Source: an uncultured Anaerolineales bacterium (GTDB taxonomy: Bacteria; Chloroflexota; Anaerolineae; Anaerolineales; UBA4823). Taken from it: DNA of 34,872 nucleotides. Under the pieces are notes generated by a model. The model was not told the DNA's origin. It was given only the letters and a program-made list of their open reading frames with translations, and made no database searches. The DNA lies in NCBI GenBank assembly GCA_937928795.1, contig CALFWB010000032.1:1-34872 (forward strand). The letters are read 5' to 3'. Of this stretch, positions 23,533-32,591 are shown in pieces. The first letter of the stretch is position 1. Each line of letters starts with the position of its first letter. The position numbers were made by a program, and so were the translations under genes.

Positions 23533-25176
23533 CTAACTCCTTTTTTCTTCTTCGATGACCTGAAGCATCTCGTCAACAAGTTTGCGCACCGGGGTGTTGC
23601 TTTTTTGGTAAACGGCCTCGATGTACCCGTTCAGGCGAGCCCGTTCTTCTGGCGTGATATCTTTAGCGCTGACGACAACTACCGGTATGTGTTTTGTGCG
23701 CGGGTCAAGTTTCAACTCTTCCACCAGCCCGAAGCCATCTAGGCTAGGCATCATTAAGTCGGTGACGATCAAGTCGGGCAATTTCTGCCTTGCTAGGGAA
23801 AGCCCTTCCCAGCCATCTCGGGCATAATAGACGCGGTAGGACTTGCGTGCCTCCAGCAGACGGCGAATGAGCAAAGCATCGTCGGCGTTGTCGTCGATCA
23901 ACAAAACGCTGGTCACCTTCTCGTCAAGGTTTTCGAGGGCAGCTTGCAGTCCTTCGCGCGGGGCAGGGGATTGGTCCTCGCTCAGGTGAACATCCACCGC
24001 AAACTGATCCCCCAAGACGTGCTTTTCGACCGGGAAGGTGTGACCGGTGCAGTTAACCACAACCGTCTCTTCTGGGGCGATGAGGTTATTCTTGATCATT
24101 TTTTCTAAGCCTGCAAAGGCAACTGCGGCTGCGGGTTCTACGGCCATTCCCTCTGACTTTGCCAACAAGCGCATAGCCGAGAAGGCTTCGGCATCGCTGA
24201 CCGCTTCCATCACGCCGCCGTATGTCTGGGTTAGTTTCCACAAATAGGTGTAGGTCTTGCCGGGGTCACCGGTGGAGAGGATGATGATGTGGGTATTGGG
24301 GACAACCGGGTCGGCAACCTCCTTTCCGGCCTTAAAGGCATTGACCATGGGCGCGCAGCCTTCCGATTGGATGATGGCTAGTTTGGGGATGCGGTCAATT
24401 AAGCCCATCTCGAACAGTTCCCTGAAGCCGTGGTGCACGCCCAGCGGACCTAATCCGCCGCTGACGGATTGGATGTACCAATCTGGGGCACGCCAGCCGA
24501 GTTGTTCAACAATCTCATAAGCTATAGTCTTCATCGACTCTTTGGCAGGGATAGAGCGGGCGCCACGGTCGAACAACAGCTTGCGTCTCTGGGCAAACTG
24601 GGCAGCAATTTGCTTGGTCTGGTCATAGTTGCCGCTCACGCGGATGACCTCGGCGCCGAACAAAGCGGTTTCGCGCAGTTTTTCCTGTGGTACAAGGCTG
24701 GTCATAAAGACCCACAGCTTGATCCCAGCTCGGGCGCAGGCGGCTGCATAAGCCACCGCTGCGTTCCCAGTAGAGGCAATGACAGCCTCGCGAACCCCAC
24801 CCTCGACCATAGCAGCCACAGCCACCGCTGCCTGGCGGTCTTTGAAGGAGGAGGTAGGGCTGTAGCGCTCATCCTTAATGTAAACGTGGCTATGTCCGAG
24901 CTCAGGGGCGAAGCGCTGCGAAAGCCACAGAGGGGTACCACCAGCAGGGTATAAATCTAAAGCGGATGGGTTGTTGATTGGCAGGACATCCTGATAGCGC
25001 CACAAATTAAAGGGTCGACCGGGTAATCCGCTTAGGAGTTCGCGCTTGAAGGAAGCATAATCATAGCAGGCTTCCAACCATTCGGATTGACAATGCTTGC
25101 AGACCGGCGCAGCAAACGGTTCATAGGTTTGGTGTGAGCCACACTCACAGCACTCTAGATACAGTGGAAGAGCCAT
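23533..25176 (-). CDS. Threonine-synthase-like PLP enzyme fused to a C-terminal receiver domain
   Basis: The 547-residue protein joins two parts that rarely meet. Residues 1-400 are a fold-type II PLP enzyme like zinc-ribbon threonine synthase: Cys9/Cys12 and Cys26/Cys29, Schiff-base Lys112 in SPTSSFKDRQ, ASTGNAAVAY, glycine loop SVSGGLGPLG (237-246), EGCAPMVNAF, and TGH at 377-379. The last motif continues TFPVEK, so it differs from the usual TGHGLK. Residues 422-547 are a complete receiver: Asp428/Asp429, acceptor Asp473 (IVTDLMMPSLDG), Ser503 and Lys525. A linker of about 20 residues joins them. The gene follows the kinase by 3 bases. I infer that phosphorylation tunes the enzyme. Its exact substrate is unproven, and a cysteate synthase-like or other ThrC-paralogue reaction is possible. 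Confidence 0.92.
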   Translation of the reverse strand: MALPLYLECCECGSHQTYEPFAAPVCKHCQSEWLEACYDYASFKRELLSGLPGRPFNLWRYQDVLPINNPSALDLYPAGGTPLWLSQRFAPELGHSHVYIKDERYSPTSSFKDRQAAVAVAAMVEGGVREAVIASTGNAAVAYAAACARAGIKLWVFMTSLVPQEKLRETALFGAEVIRVSGNYDQTKQIAAQFAQRRKLLFDRGARSIPAKESMKTIAYEIVEQLGWRAPDWYIQSVSGGLGPLGVHHGFRELFEMGLIDRIPKLAIIQSEGCAPMVNAFKAGKEVADPVVPNTHIIILSTGDPGKTYTYLWKLTQTYGGVMEAVSDAEAFSAMRLLAKSEGMAVEPAAAVAFAGLEKMIKNNLIAPEETVVVNCTGHTFPVEKHVLGDQFAVDVHLSEDQSPAPREGLQAALENLDEKVTSVLLIDDNADDALLIRRLLEARKSYRVYYARDGWEGLSLARQKLPDLIVTDLMMPSLDGFGLVEELKLDPRTKHIPVVVVSAKDITPEERARLNGYIEAVYQKSNTPVRKLVDEMLQVIEEEKRS

Positions 25177-25179
25177 TCC

Positions 25180-27045
25180 TTATACCTTTTTAGTTTCAAC
25201 AGATTGGGTTATGACTGCTTCAGATGGCAGTTCGATGAAGAAGGTCGATCCTTCGCCTGGGATGCCACTGCTTTCAGCCCATAATCGCCCGCCGTGCATT
25301 TCCACCAAGCGGCGGCTGATCGGCAAGCCCAGGCCGGTGCCGCCGCTCTTGCGGGTAGTGGAAGTGTCCACTTGGGTGAATTCTTTGAAAATATCTTCCA
25401 GTTTTTCAGGTGGAATGCCGATCCCGGTGTCCCGAACCGTCATGCGCACCAATTGACCGTACCGTTCGACATTAATGGAGATTTTGCCGTGTTCGGTAAA
25501 CTTGATGGCATTGTTGACAAGGTTGAGCAGCACTTGCCGCATACGGGTGCGATCGGCAACGATTTCGATGGTCGGGTCGGCATCTGGCTCGATGAACAAG
25601 GCGTTGTCGCGCTCGCTGGCGAGGGATGAAGTAAGGCTGACCACCTCTTCGAGCAAATCCATCAGTTGGAATCGTTCGACACTGAGGTTCATCCGTCCGG
25701 CTTCGATCTTTGCCATATCAAGCACGTCATTGATGAGGTTGAGCAAGTGCTGACCATTCTTTTGAATCAGTTGTAGGTCGTTGATCATGTTCTCGGTCAG
25801 CGGACCGTCAATTCCTTCGAGCATTACGTCGGCAAATCCGAGGATGGAGTTAAGCGGGGTGCGTAGTTCATGGCTCATATTTGCCAGAAAGGATGTCTTT
25901 AAGCGGTCAAGTTCTTGCAATTGTTCGGCGCGTTTTTGCAGCTCCTCGTTCAAGCGCAGGGCTTCAAGACGAAGGCTGGTCTGTGCCACAATTCCATCCA
26001 TCAGGCTGATCAATTCGGGAGTAAGTTCCTCTAGTCCGGCAACTGCTAGTTCACCGATTGGCTCATCGCGCACGGTCAGGGGACGCGAGAAAGTGATGTC
26101 CGTCGGCGGCTCAACCAGTGGAAGAACGCGGTTAGAATCGTAGATAAATCCTAACGCGGTCTGGTCTTTTTCTGCGGTGTACTTTTGCCAACTTTGGCGG
26201 ATGAGGCTGCGGGTAGCTTCTTCGGCTTCGGCGCGGGCGCGCGCAGCCTCGGCAATCAGGCGCAGGTTTTCGACTTGCTGGCCTAACTGACGGGCAACGG
26301 CTTCAATCAGCGCTTTATCTTCTTCAGTCAGCGGGTTCGATGGGTCGGCTTCGAGCGCAATCCGCCCGATTTGTTCCTCAAGCACTGTGACGTGGGCTTC
26401 AACATCAGCCTTGAGAGGGACATCACCGTTCAAAGGTTCAACGCTGCTTTGGTCATAAACGTAGCCAATCCGTTCGCTGCGATGGATGGCATCGAGAAAA
26501 GATGCCCAGCTTTCATGGGCAAAGCGTCGTGTGGCAGCCTGAGCTTCAGCTCGGGCGCGCTCGGCAGCTTCTAACAGGCGCAAGTTTTGAATTTGGATCG
26601 AAACCTGCCGAGCCAGCGTTTCAACCAAAGTTGCTTCTTCCGCTTGCCAAGCATCTTTTTCGGGTGGTAATTCAACCACAATTGCGCCGATGGATTGGTT
26701 CTCGGCTGTGAGGGGCGTGTACAAGACACGGTGAACATCTAAATCGGCAAGTGGCGCTTGGCGAAAAGGTTCAAGGCGGCTATTGATCCAAGCAAAGCCG
26801 ATCTGTTCTTTTTCGTACAGGGTAAGCGGCGCAGCGAATCCCAAGTGGCGAGCAAGTTGTTGACGTTGGAGAACAGTTCGCCATTGGTCCAGTTGTGTTT
26901 CGACCTGCGCCATCCCACTAGGCGCAGAGTCGACCTCGGGGCGCGTGAGGGGGCCATCTGGGTTGGGAGGTTCGGCTAGGTTTTCGATTTCCTTGAAAAG
27001 GCTTTGCAGGCGTTCCTTCAACAGATGGTCGCTCATAGGCTTCAC
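25180..27045 (-). CDS. Soluble sensor histidine kinase with three GAF-like modules
   Basis: This 621-residue cytosolic protein is the only kinase visible in the operon. The N-terminal half holds three degenerate GAF-like modules (about 80-158, 173-265 and 278-367), each containing a Gly-Phe/Tyr-x-x-Asp-like core (IGYVYDQSSVEPL, LGFIYDSNRVLPL) and separated by Ala/Glu/Arg-rich helices (AAERARAEAQAA). HisKA follows with acceptor His392 (ANMSHELRTPLN), then HATPase_c with NLVNNAIKF (508-516), DTGIGI (Asp539 onward) and GTGLGL (569-574). It lacks its own receiver and membrane helices. The next two genes encode receiver domains and are its probable targets. Its start abuts the stop of the 1175-residue sensor. 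ATG start, with a second ATG three codons later. Confidence 0.93.
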   Translation of the reverse strand: MKPMSDHLLKERLQSLFKEIENLAEPPNPDGPLTRPEVDSAPSGMAQVETQLDQWRTVLQRQQLARHLGFAAPLTLYEKEQIGFAWINSRLEPFRQAPLADLDVHRVLYTPLTAENQSIGAIVVELPPEKDAWQAEEATLVETLARQVSIQIQNLRLLEAAERARAEAQAATRRFAHESWASFLDAIHRSERIGYVYDQSSVEPLNGDVPLKADVEAHVTVLEEQIGRIALEADPSNPLTEEDKALIEAVARQLGQQVENLRLIAEAARARAEAEEATRSLIRQSWQKYTAEKDQTALGFIYDSNRVLPLVEPPTDITFSRPLTVRDEPIGELAVAGLEELTPELISLMDGIVAQTSLRLEALRLNEELQKRAEQLQELDRLKTSFLANMSHELRTPLNSILGFADVMLEGIDGPLTENMINDLQLIQKNGQHLLNLINDVLDMAKIEAGRMNLSVERFQLMDLLEEVVSLTSSLASERDNALFIEPDADPTIEIVADRTRMRQVLLNLVNNAIKFTEHGKISINVERYGQLVRMTVRDTGIGIPPEKLEDIFKEFTQVDTSTTRKSGGTGLGLPISRRLVEMHGGRLWAESSGIPGEGSTFFIELPSEAVITQSVETKKV

Positions 27046-30000
27046 TCAGGAGTCTCTCAAGCTTAATTGAGCAATAGCGCGCGGTGCTCGTAGGGCATGC
27101 CCAAGCTCACGGGCAGCAATTTGCAGCACCGCTTCCACCGAGGTGGCACTTTGAATCTTTTGGCTGATAGCGTTGAGCAGGGCTTCGCGCTCGGCTTGTT
27201 TTTGAGCGCGCTCAAACTGGCGACGGTTTTCCAAAACGGTGGCAACCTGCGGTCCCAGCGCGGAAAACAAGCGAACTTCGCTTTGCGAAAAGTTGTAGGG
27301 TTCTTCCGCTTGCAAAATCAACACGCCGATTTGACGTTCGCCTGTGAAAAGCGGTAGAACGGCAAGTGCATGCACCTTTTGTTGTTGAATGATGCTTCGC
27401 GTCGCTTCGTCCACTCTTGGGTCGCTTAGTGTGTCATTAAAGAATAGCGGCTCAGGGGTTTGAAACAACTTGACCAGAGGAACGGTTACTGCTAGGTAGC
27501 GCGTGCCGACTTCGTCAGCTTGGGTGCCCATGCCGTTCCACCAGCTAGCGGCTATGTTCAGCGCAGCCACTTCGCCTTTCGCATCATAGTCAAACAGGCC
27601 GATAAGCGCGCGGTTGACCTTTTCAATAGCGAGAGTTTCCACTGCCACCTTCAACAACTCTTGTAGGTCTGCAGCACGGGTGAGCCGTAGGCTGGCTTGG
27701 GATAGTTTTTCGGTTTCTGCCAGCGCCAATTGGGTTTGGGCAGCAAGGCGTGCGCTTTCCATTGCCAGAGCAACTTGTTCCGAAACCTGTTCTAGGAATT
27801 CAAGGTCTTCTGCCGAGAGAGGTCGCTGGGGGTCATCGGCGACTGCCAGACTTCCGACCACTTCGCCTCCTAAGACTTTCATAGGAATTTGGACAAAGCT
27901 TTCAGAAGCCAAGCTCATTCCATCTCCGTCTAACGGTCTCAAGCCAGATTGGTCAAATATGAAACCGCCAGGGAGAGCTGCCGTTTCGCGATAAGTCTTC
28001 CATCCTTCGCGGCTCATGGCACGGTACAGGCGGCTAATCTCTTCGAGACGTTCTGCCATTTCCTGCTCGCTGCGGCGGAGGGCTTCTTCGGCTCGTTTGA
28101 GCTCGGTGATGTCGCGGGCAAAAGCAAGCACCCCCCACACTTTTCCATCATCATCCCGCAGGGGGACCTTGATGGTATAGAAGTGATGCAGCACGCCATC
28201 GATCGTGGCGGGATCGTCAAGGTAGACTTGCGTTTGATTGCTGTCCATCACCAGACGGTCATCCGCCCAGAAGCCGCGAATGCCTTTTTCCGGGTTTCCT
28301 TTTACGAGCTCTTCCGGGAATCCTAAATCCAGATCATTCTTGCCGATAAAGTCTTCTGGGGCAATATGTAACGCATCGGCATAACCCTTGTTGGCTAAGC
28401 GATAGCGATGCTCCTGATCCTTGATGAAAATCCAGTCGGGGGTAGAGTCGATGATCGTGCGCATCAACTGCTCGGAACGCCGCAGCGCTTCTTCTGCTTG
28501 TTTGCGCTCGGTGATATCCTGAGTCGCACCGTAAAAGCGGCTGATCTTTCCATTTTCATCCCGTTCGACCGTCATCTTAACCGTGATATAACCGATACCG
28601 CCTTCTTCATACCGGACACGGTGATCAAGGGTGGTGGTGTATACTCTTTCGGTTGAGCTTAGCGCTTTTTCGATTTCCGAACTCACAAGGCTCCAATCAT
28701 CCGGATGTACAAATAACTCTTTATATTGGGCGGATGAAAGCTTGTAACCGCCTGCTTTTTCAGCAGTGGTGTGGAAGAGTGAATAGAATGCATCGTTGAA
28801 AGTGAAGAGTTCGTTCTCAACATCATACTCCCAATAGGCAAGGCGGGCGGTTCGAAGCGCTTCTGCCAGTCTGGCTTCGTTCTCGCGGATGGTCTTGAGC
28901 AGTTCGGCGCTTTGCATGGCAATGGCAATCTGACCGCACAAACCTTCCAGCAGCAGGCGATCGTCTTCGGTCAGGGCGCCGGCTCGGTCGCTTTGCACGT
29001 CGAGCACGCCTAGAACCTGATCCTGCCACTTAATGGGCACTGCGATCTCGCCCTTGGTTTCGGGCAGGAGGGGATTGGGCTGCCAGTCGGGGTCATTGGC
29101 AAGCACAGGGCGCATCACGGTTTTGCCAGTGGCGGCGGCGGTTCCAATTAGCCCACGCCCCATGGGCATTTTATGACCGCTTGCCAACATTTTGGCACCG
29201 ATTTCTCCATAGCCACGGACGAGCACCACTGCGTCCTGCGCAGGGTCATAGCGCAGCAATTGGGTGTGGTAATAGCCAAGGCGCTCTTTGGTGAGGGTAA
29301 CAACGCGCTCGAACAGATCGCTTAATTCCGTTGCGGCTGCCACTTCCTGTGCAATTTCGGTGCTGATCTCTACTTCATAACCGCGCCGTTCCAGCGCTCG
29401 TTCAATCTCAATTTCCAGTTGCTTTTGCGCCGAAATATCATGCGAGATGTTCACCAGATATTGTGGCTCGCCTGTTTGGGGATTTCTGATCATGTAAGTG
29501 CTGGCAAAGACATCAATGATCTCACCTGTTTTGAGATTGCGGTAGCGCAGCTCGCCAGACCAAGAGCCTTTTTCCAGAATAGCCGGCAACGCTTCTTGCT
29601 GCGCTTTTTGCAGGCTTTCTTCAGCAATCAGATCGAAAATCACGAGGTTGGGGATATCCTTCTCTTCGACCCCAACCATTTTTCGCCCGGTCTCGTTGAG
29701 AAACAGCACCTTACCTTGCATATCTGCCATGTTGATGAAGTCGGTGCTGTTTTCCACCATGAGTTTGAAGCGCTCTAGTTCTTCTTCCGCTTTTTTGATT
29801 TTGCTGATGTCGAGGAAAGCGCCAATCAAACCCGCCACGTTGCCGCTTTCGTCAAGGAAAGTATCCTTGGCGAAGATGACCGGGCGGATATTTCCATCCT
29901 TATCTTTAATTGTGGCTTCATAGACTTGGCGCTGCGGGTTTTGGATGAGTTCTAAGTCCTTTTGATGATACAGCTCGGCATATTCACTAGGCCAAATTTG

Positions 30001-30573
30001 ATAGACCGTTTTGTTGCGGATTTCTTCGGCTGTTTTTCCCATGATCTCGCTGAAGGCGCGATTGCAGCCCTGATACAAACCCTCTCTGTTTTTGTAGAAA
30101 ACAGGCGTTGGAATTGCGTTCAACAGGGCGTTTGTGAAGTTTACATTGCGTTTGAGTTCATCTTCGGCTTTTTTGCGTTCGGTAATATCGCGCCAGGCCG
30201 TGTGGATAATGGTGCGGTTCTCAATCTTGATGGCTGTCAGCAGCACCTCAACCAGGAAGTCCTCGCCGGTCATGCGACGGTGAATCCACTCAAAGCGGTG
30301 GCTGCCATTGCGGATGGCGGTCTGGATCATTTCCTCGGCCTTTTCGGCTGAGGGGCGTCCATCCGCTTGAAACGGCGGCGACAGTTGAGCGGGTGGCGCA
30401 GAAAGAACCTCCTGCTTGTTCTTGGCGCGGAGCATTTTCACGGCTGCCTGATTGCAATCAATGAAGACGCCATTTTCCAAAAGCAGGAACGCGTCGGGAG
30501 AGTTTTCGAAGATGAAACGAAAGAAGCTCTCGTTTATGATAGGTGATTCCTGTTTTCCCTGCAAAGGATTCAT
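27046..30573 (-). CDS. Multi-PAS/GAF sensor protein without a kinase domain
   Basis: The 1175-residue soluble protein carries PAS 1 (about 15-132), PAS 2 (143-262), PAS 3 (265-384), GAF (413-555), PAS 4 (573-690), PAS 5 (705-827), a degenerate GAF-like module (848-945), a second true GAF (966-1118) and a conserved C-terminal tail (1128-1175). Several PAS domains end in the usual DITERK linker. It has no HisKA, HATPase, GGDEF, EAL or HTH output domain, and the end is a genuine stop. The GAF at 413-555 is paralogous to those of the two upstream membrane sensors (shared NPLLPETK-x-E-x-AVP and LGVLDVQ). Its ATG overlaps the previous stop (ATGA). It probably acts with the downstream kinase. Confidence 0.9.
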   Translation of the reverse strand: MNPLQGKQESPIINESFFRFIFENSPDAFLLLENGVFIDCNQAAVKMLRAKNKQEVLSAPPAQLSPPFQADGRPSAEKAEEMIQTAIRNGSHRFEWIHRRMTGEDFLVEVLLTAIKIENRTIIHTAWRDITERKKAEDELKRNVNFTNALLNAIPTPVFYKNREGLYQGCNRAFSEIMGKTAEEIRNKTVYQIWPSEYAELYHQKDLELIQNPQRQVYEATIKDKDGNIRPVIFAKDTFLDESGNVAGLIGAFLDISKIKKAEEELERFKLMVENSTDFINMADMQGKVLFLNETGRKMVGVEEKDIPNLVIFDLIAEESLQKAQQEALPAILEKGSWSGELRYRNLKTGEIIDVFASTYMIRNPQTGEPQYLVNISHDISAQKQLEIEIERALERRGYEVEISTEIAQEVAAATELSDLFERVVTLTKERLGYYHTQLLRYDPAQDAVVLVRGYGEIGAKMLASGHKMPMGRGLIGTAAATGKTVMRPVLANDPDWQPNPLLPETKGEIAVPIKWQDQVLGVLDVQSDRAGALTEDDRLLLEGLCGQIAIAMQSAELLKTIRENEARLAEALRTARLAYWEYDVENELFTFNDAFYSLFHTTAEKAGGYKLSSAQYKELFVHPDDWSLVSSEIEKALSSTERVYTTTLDHRVRYEEGGIGYITVKMTVERDENGKISRFYGATQDITERKQAEEALRRSEQLMRTIIDSTPDWIFIKDQEHRYRLANKGYADALHIAPEDFIGKNDLDLGFPEELVKGNPEKGIRGFWADDRLVMDSNQTQVYLDDPATIDGVLHHFYTIKVPLRDDDGKVWGVLAFARDITELKRAEEALRRSEQEMAERLEEISRLYRAMSREGWKTYRETAALPGGFIFDQSGLRPLDGDGMSLASESFVQIPMKVLGGEVVGSLAVADDPQRPLSAEDLEFLEQVSEQVALAMESARLAAQTQLALAETEKLSQASLRLTRAADLQELLKVAVETLAIEKVNRALIGLFDYDAKGEVAALNIAASWWNGMGTQADEVGTRYLAVTVPLVKLFQTPEPLFFNDTLSDPRVDEATRSIIQQQKVHALAVLPLFTGERQIGVLILQAEEPYNFSQSEVRLFSALGPQVATVLENRRQFERAQKQAEREALLNAISQKIQSATSVEAVLQIAARELGHALRAPRAIAQLSLRDS

Positions 30574-32591
30574 GCGTTACCTCCATTGGAGTTTGACACT
30601 TCGGCAACTGCAGCGTTCTGCTCTTCTGTGGATTCGGCTTCACTTTTGGTCTTCAGATAGACGACGGTCTGGCGGCCGAGAATACTGCCCAACTCGCGGG
30701 CAGCCGTGCGCAGGATCACAGCGGGGTCGGTCGAACCGCGCACGGCGCTGGTGATCTGTCGAAGAGCTTGCTCGCGTTGCGCCCTCTCGAAAGTTTGCTG
30801 CGAGAGACGCAGGTTTTCGATATGCATCGAAAGACGTTCCGCTACTGCGTTAACCAATTCGGCAGCTTCGCCCTCATCGACGGTTACATCCATCACCGTC
30901 AATGAGCCGACGTCTGTGTCGCGAATTTTCAAGGGCACGGTTAGCCCAGGTTGTGGAGTTTGTGACACGCTCTCTAGTGGCCTAACTTCTCTTAAGTCGT
31001 AGAAAAATGCCATTTTGCTGCGTCTGGTGCTCACAAAGTCTTGCCAGGCTTGGCGGGTCAGGCGGCGAGAGACTTCTTCGGCTTCGAGGCGGTAACGTTC
31101 AGCGCTCTCCAGCAGGCGCAGGTTTTCGATTTGCTGCGCCACCTGACGAGCCACACTATTAACCAACTCCGCTGCCAGAGGGGTTTGCTGCTGCTCGGCT
31201 GTTTCTACTATCAATTCGCCGATCGGTTCACCAGCAATCGTAACTGGGGCGGAGAGACCTCGCTCTTCAGCCGCAGGAGTGTCTGTCTCTTCGGTCAGGG
31301 CTTTGAACTGACCTGCCTCGAATACAAACCCAATCTGTTCTGGCGCATGGATGGCATCCAAGTATTCTTGCCAGTTTTCGCGCGCTAGGCGGCGGGCATA
31401 TTTTTCGGCTTCGGCGCGGGCACGTTCGGCTTCCGCTAATAAGTTGGCATTTTGAATGGCAATCGCCAATTGACCAGCCAAGGCTTCGAAGGCGGGGAGA
31501 GCATCTGGGTTCAAAGCGTTCGGTTGCGCGCTTTGCATGTCCAACACACCCACCACCCGCTCGCCGACCATCAGCGGCACAGCCATTTCAGAACGGGTAT
31601 CCGGCAGGAGCGGGTTAGGCTTGAAGGTAGGGCTGGCAGCGGTATCGGGAACGACAATTGAGCGTTTTTCGAGAGCGGCGCGTCCGTTGATGGAGTTAGC
31701 ATCGAGCGGCAAACGATGGGCACGCGCCAGCAATTGCTTGCCGACCTCACCGGTCCCCGCCTGCAGGACAAGGGTTGTCTGCGCAGGGTTGACGAGATAG
31801 ACTTGTACGTAGTATAAGTCAAATCGATGGCGGATGCGCTCCACCGCGTCGCTTAACATCTCGTCCAAATTGCTCACCTGCGAGACGGTGCGCCCAACAT
31901 CGGCTGCCAAGCGCAGTTCGGCGAAACGGGCGTGCACTTCTCGCTGGGCTTGCTGCAATTCCTGGTTGGCGCGTTCCAGTTCCTTTTGGGAAGCGCGAAG
32001 TTCATCCAGACGCAATCTTTGCAAACTCTCACGGTGCCAGGCAAAGAGCAAGTTGAATGCGCCTAGAGTGACCATTGATACAGGAAAAAGAACAGTCTCT
32101 ATGCCTTGCAGACCCGATAGAAAGAAAAGACCACCCAGAATGGCAATAACAGCGTTGATAAGCACGGACACAGCCATCCATCTTAATTCGAGCAAGTTGC
32201 TGATCAAAAAGAGAATCGAGAAAGCAATGATCGGTGAAAGATTTGATGTGCGCAAAATAAACGAGGCAAGATAAACAGCGGCTGAGAAACCCACAATAAA
32301 TACTATAGCCGCCTGCTTATATCGCTTGTTGCGGCTCATCCAGTAGGTAATGAAAGCAACAATCCCGGCAAGCAACGCTCCGGCTGATCCGACATTTGCT
32401 TGTCCTATGAACGAGATCGATACGATATAAAAGACGTCAGCTACAATCAAAGCCAGCGAAAGCGCAGCGAGCAATTCCGCTTGGCGGCGTTCAGCCGGGG
32501 CGACAATGGAGGGATGCGCAGCGATGAAGCGGCTATAAAAAGTTTGCCATAAGCTAGGTTGTTTCGGGTTCGCAACAGAGGTCATACTCAT
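30570..32591 (-). CDS. Six-helix membrane GAF sensor without a kinase domain
   Basis: The 673-residue protein has about six N-terminal membrane helices (roughly 40-62, 69-86, 94-112, 118-136, 137-160, 163-185). A coiled coil (186-230), a GAF domain (238-383), two degenerate GAF-like modules (398-495 and 508-598) and the conserved tail (603-648) follow, with a Glu/Asn-rich end. No kinase or other output domain is present. The membrane part has almost no extracytoplasmic loop, so it may sense the membrane itself, a lipid or a small permeating molecule. This is inference. Both ends overlap their neighbours by ATGA, so translation is coupled. A second ATG two codons into the gene is possible as the start. 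Confidence 0.88.
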   Translation of the reverse strand: MSMTSVANPKQPSLWQTFYSRFIAAHPSIVAPAERRQAELLAALSLALIVADVFYIVSISFIGQANVGSAGALLAGIVAFITYWMSRNKRYKQAAIVFIVGFSAAVYLASFILRTSNLSPIIAFSILFLISNLLELRWMAVSVLINAVIAILGGLFFLSGLQGIETVLFPVSMVTLGAFNLLFAWHRESLQRLRLDELRASQKELERANQELQQAQREVHARFAELRLAADVGRTVSQVSNLDEMLSDAVERIRHRFDLYYVQVYLVNPAQTTLVLQAGTGEVGKQLLARAHRLPLDANSINGRAALEKRSIVVPDTAASPTFKPNPLLPDTRSEMAVPLMVGERVVGVLDMQSAQPNALNPDALPAFEALAGQLAIAIQNANLLAEAERARAEAEKYARRLARENWQEYLDAIHAPEQIGFVFEAGQFKALTEETDTPAAEERGLSAPVTIAGEPIGELIVETAEQQQTPLAAELVNSVARQVAQQIENLRLLESAERYRLEAEEVSRRLTRQAWQDFVSTRRSKMAFFYDLREVRPLESVSQTPQPGLTVPLKIRDTDVGSLTVMDVTVDEGEAAELVNAVAERLSMHIENLRLSQQTFERAQREQALRQITSAVRGSTDPAVILRTAARELGSILGRQTVVYLKTKSEAESTEEQNAAVAEVSNSNGGNA

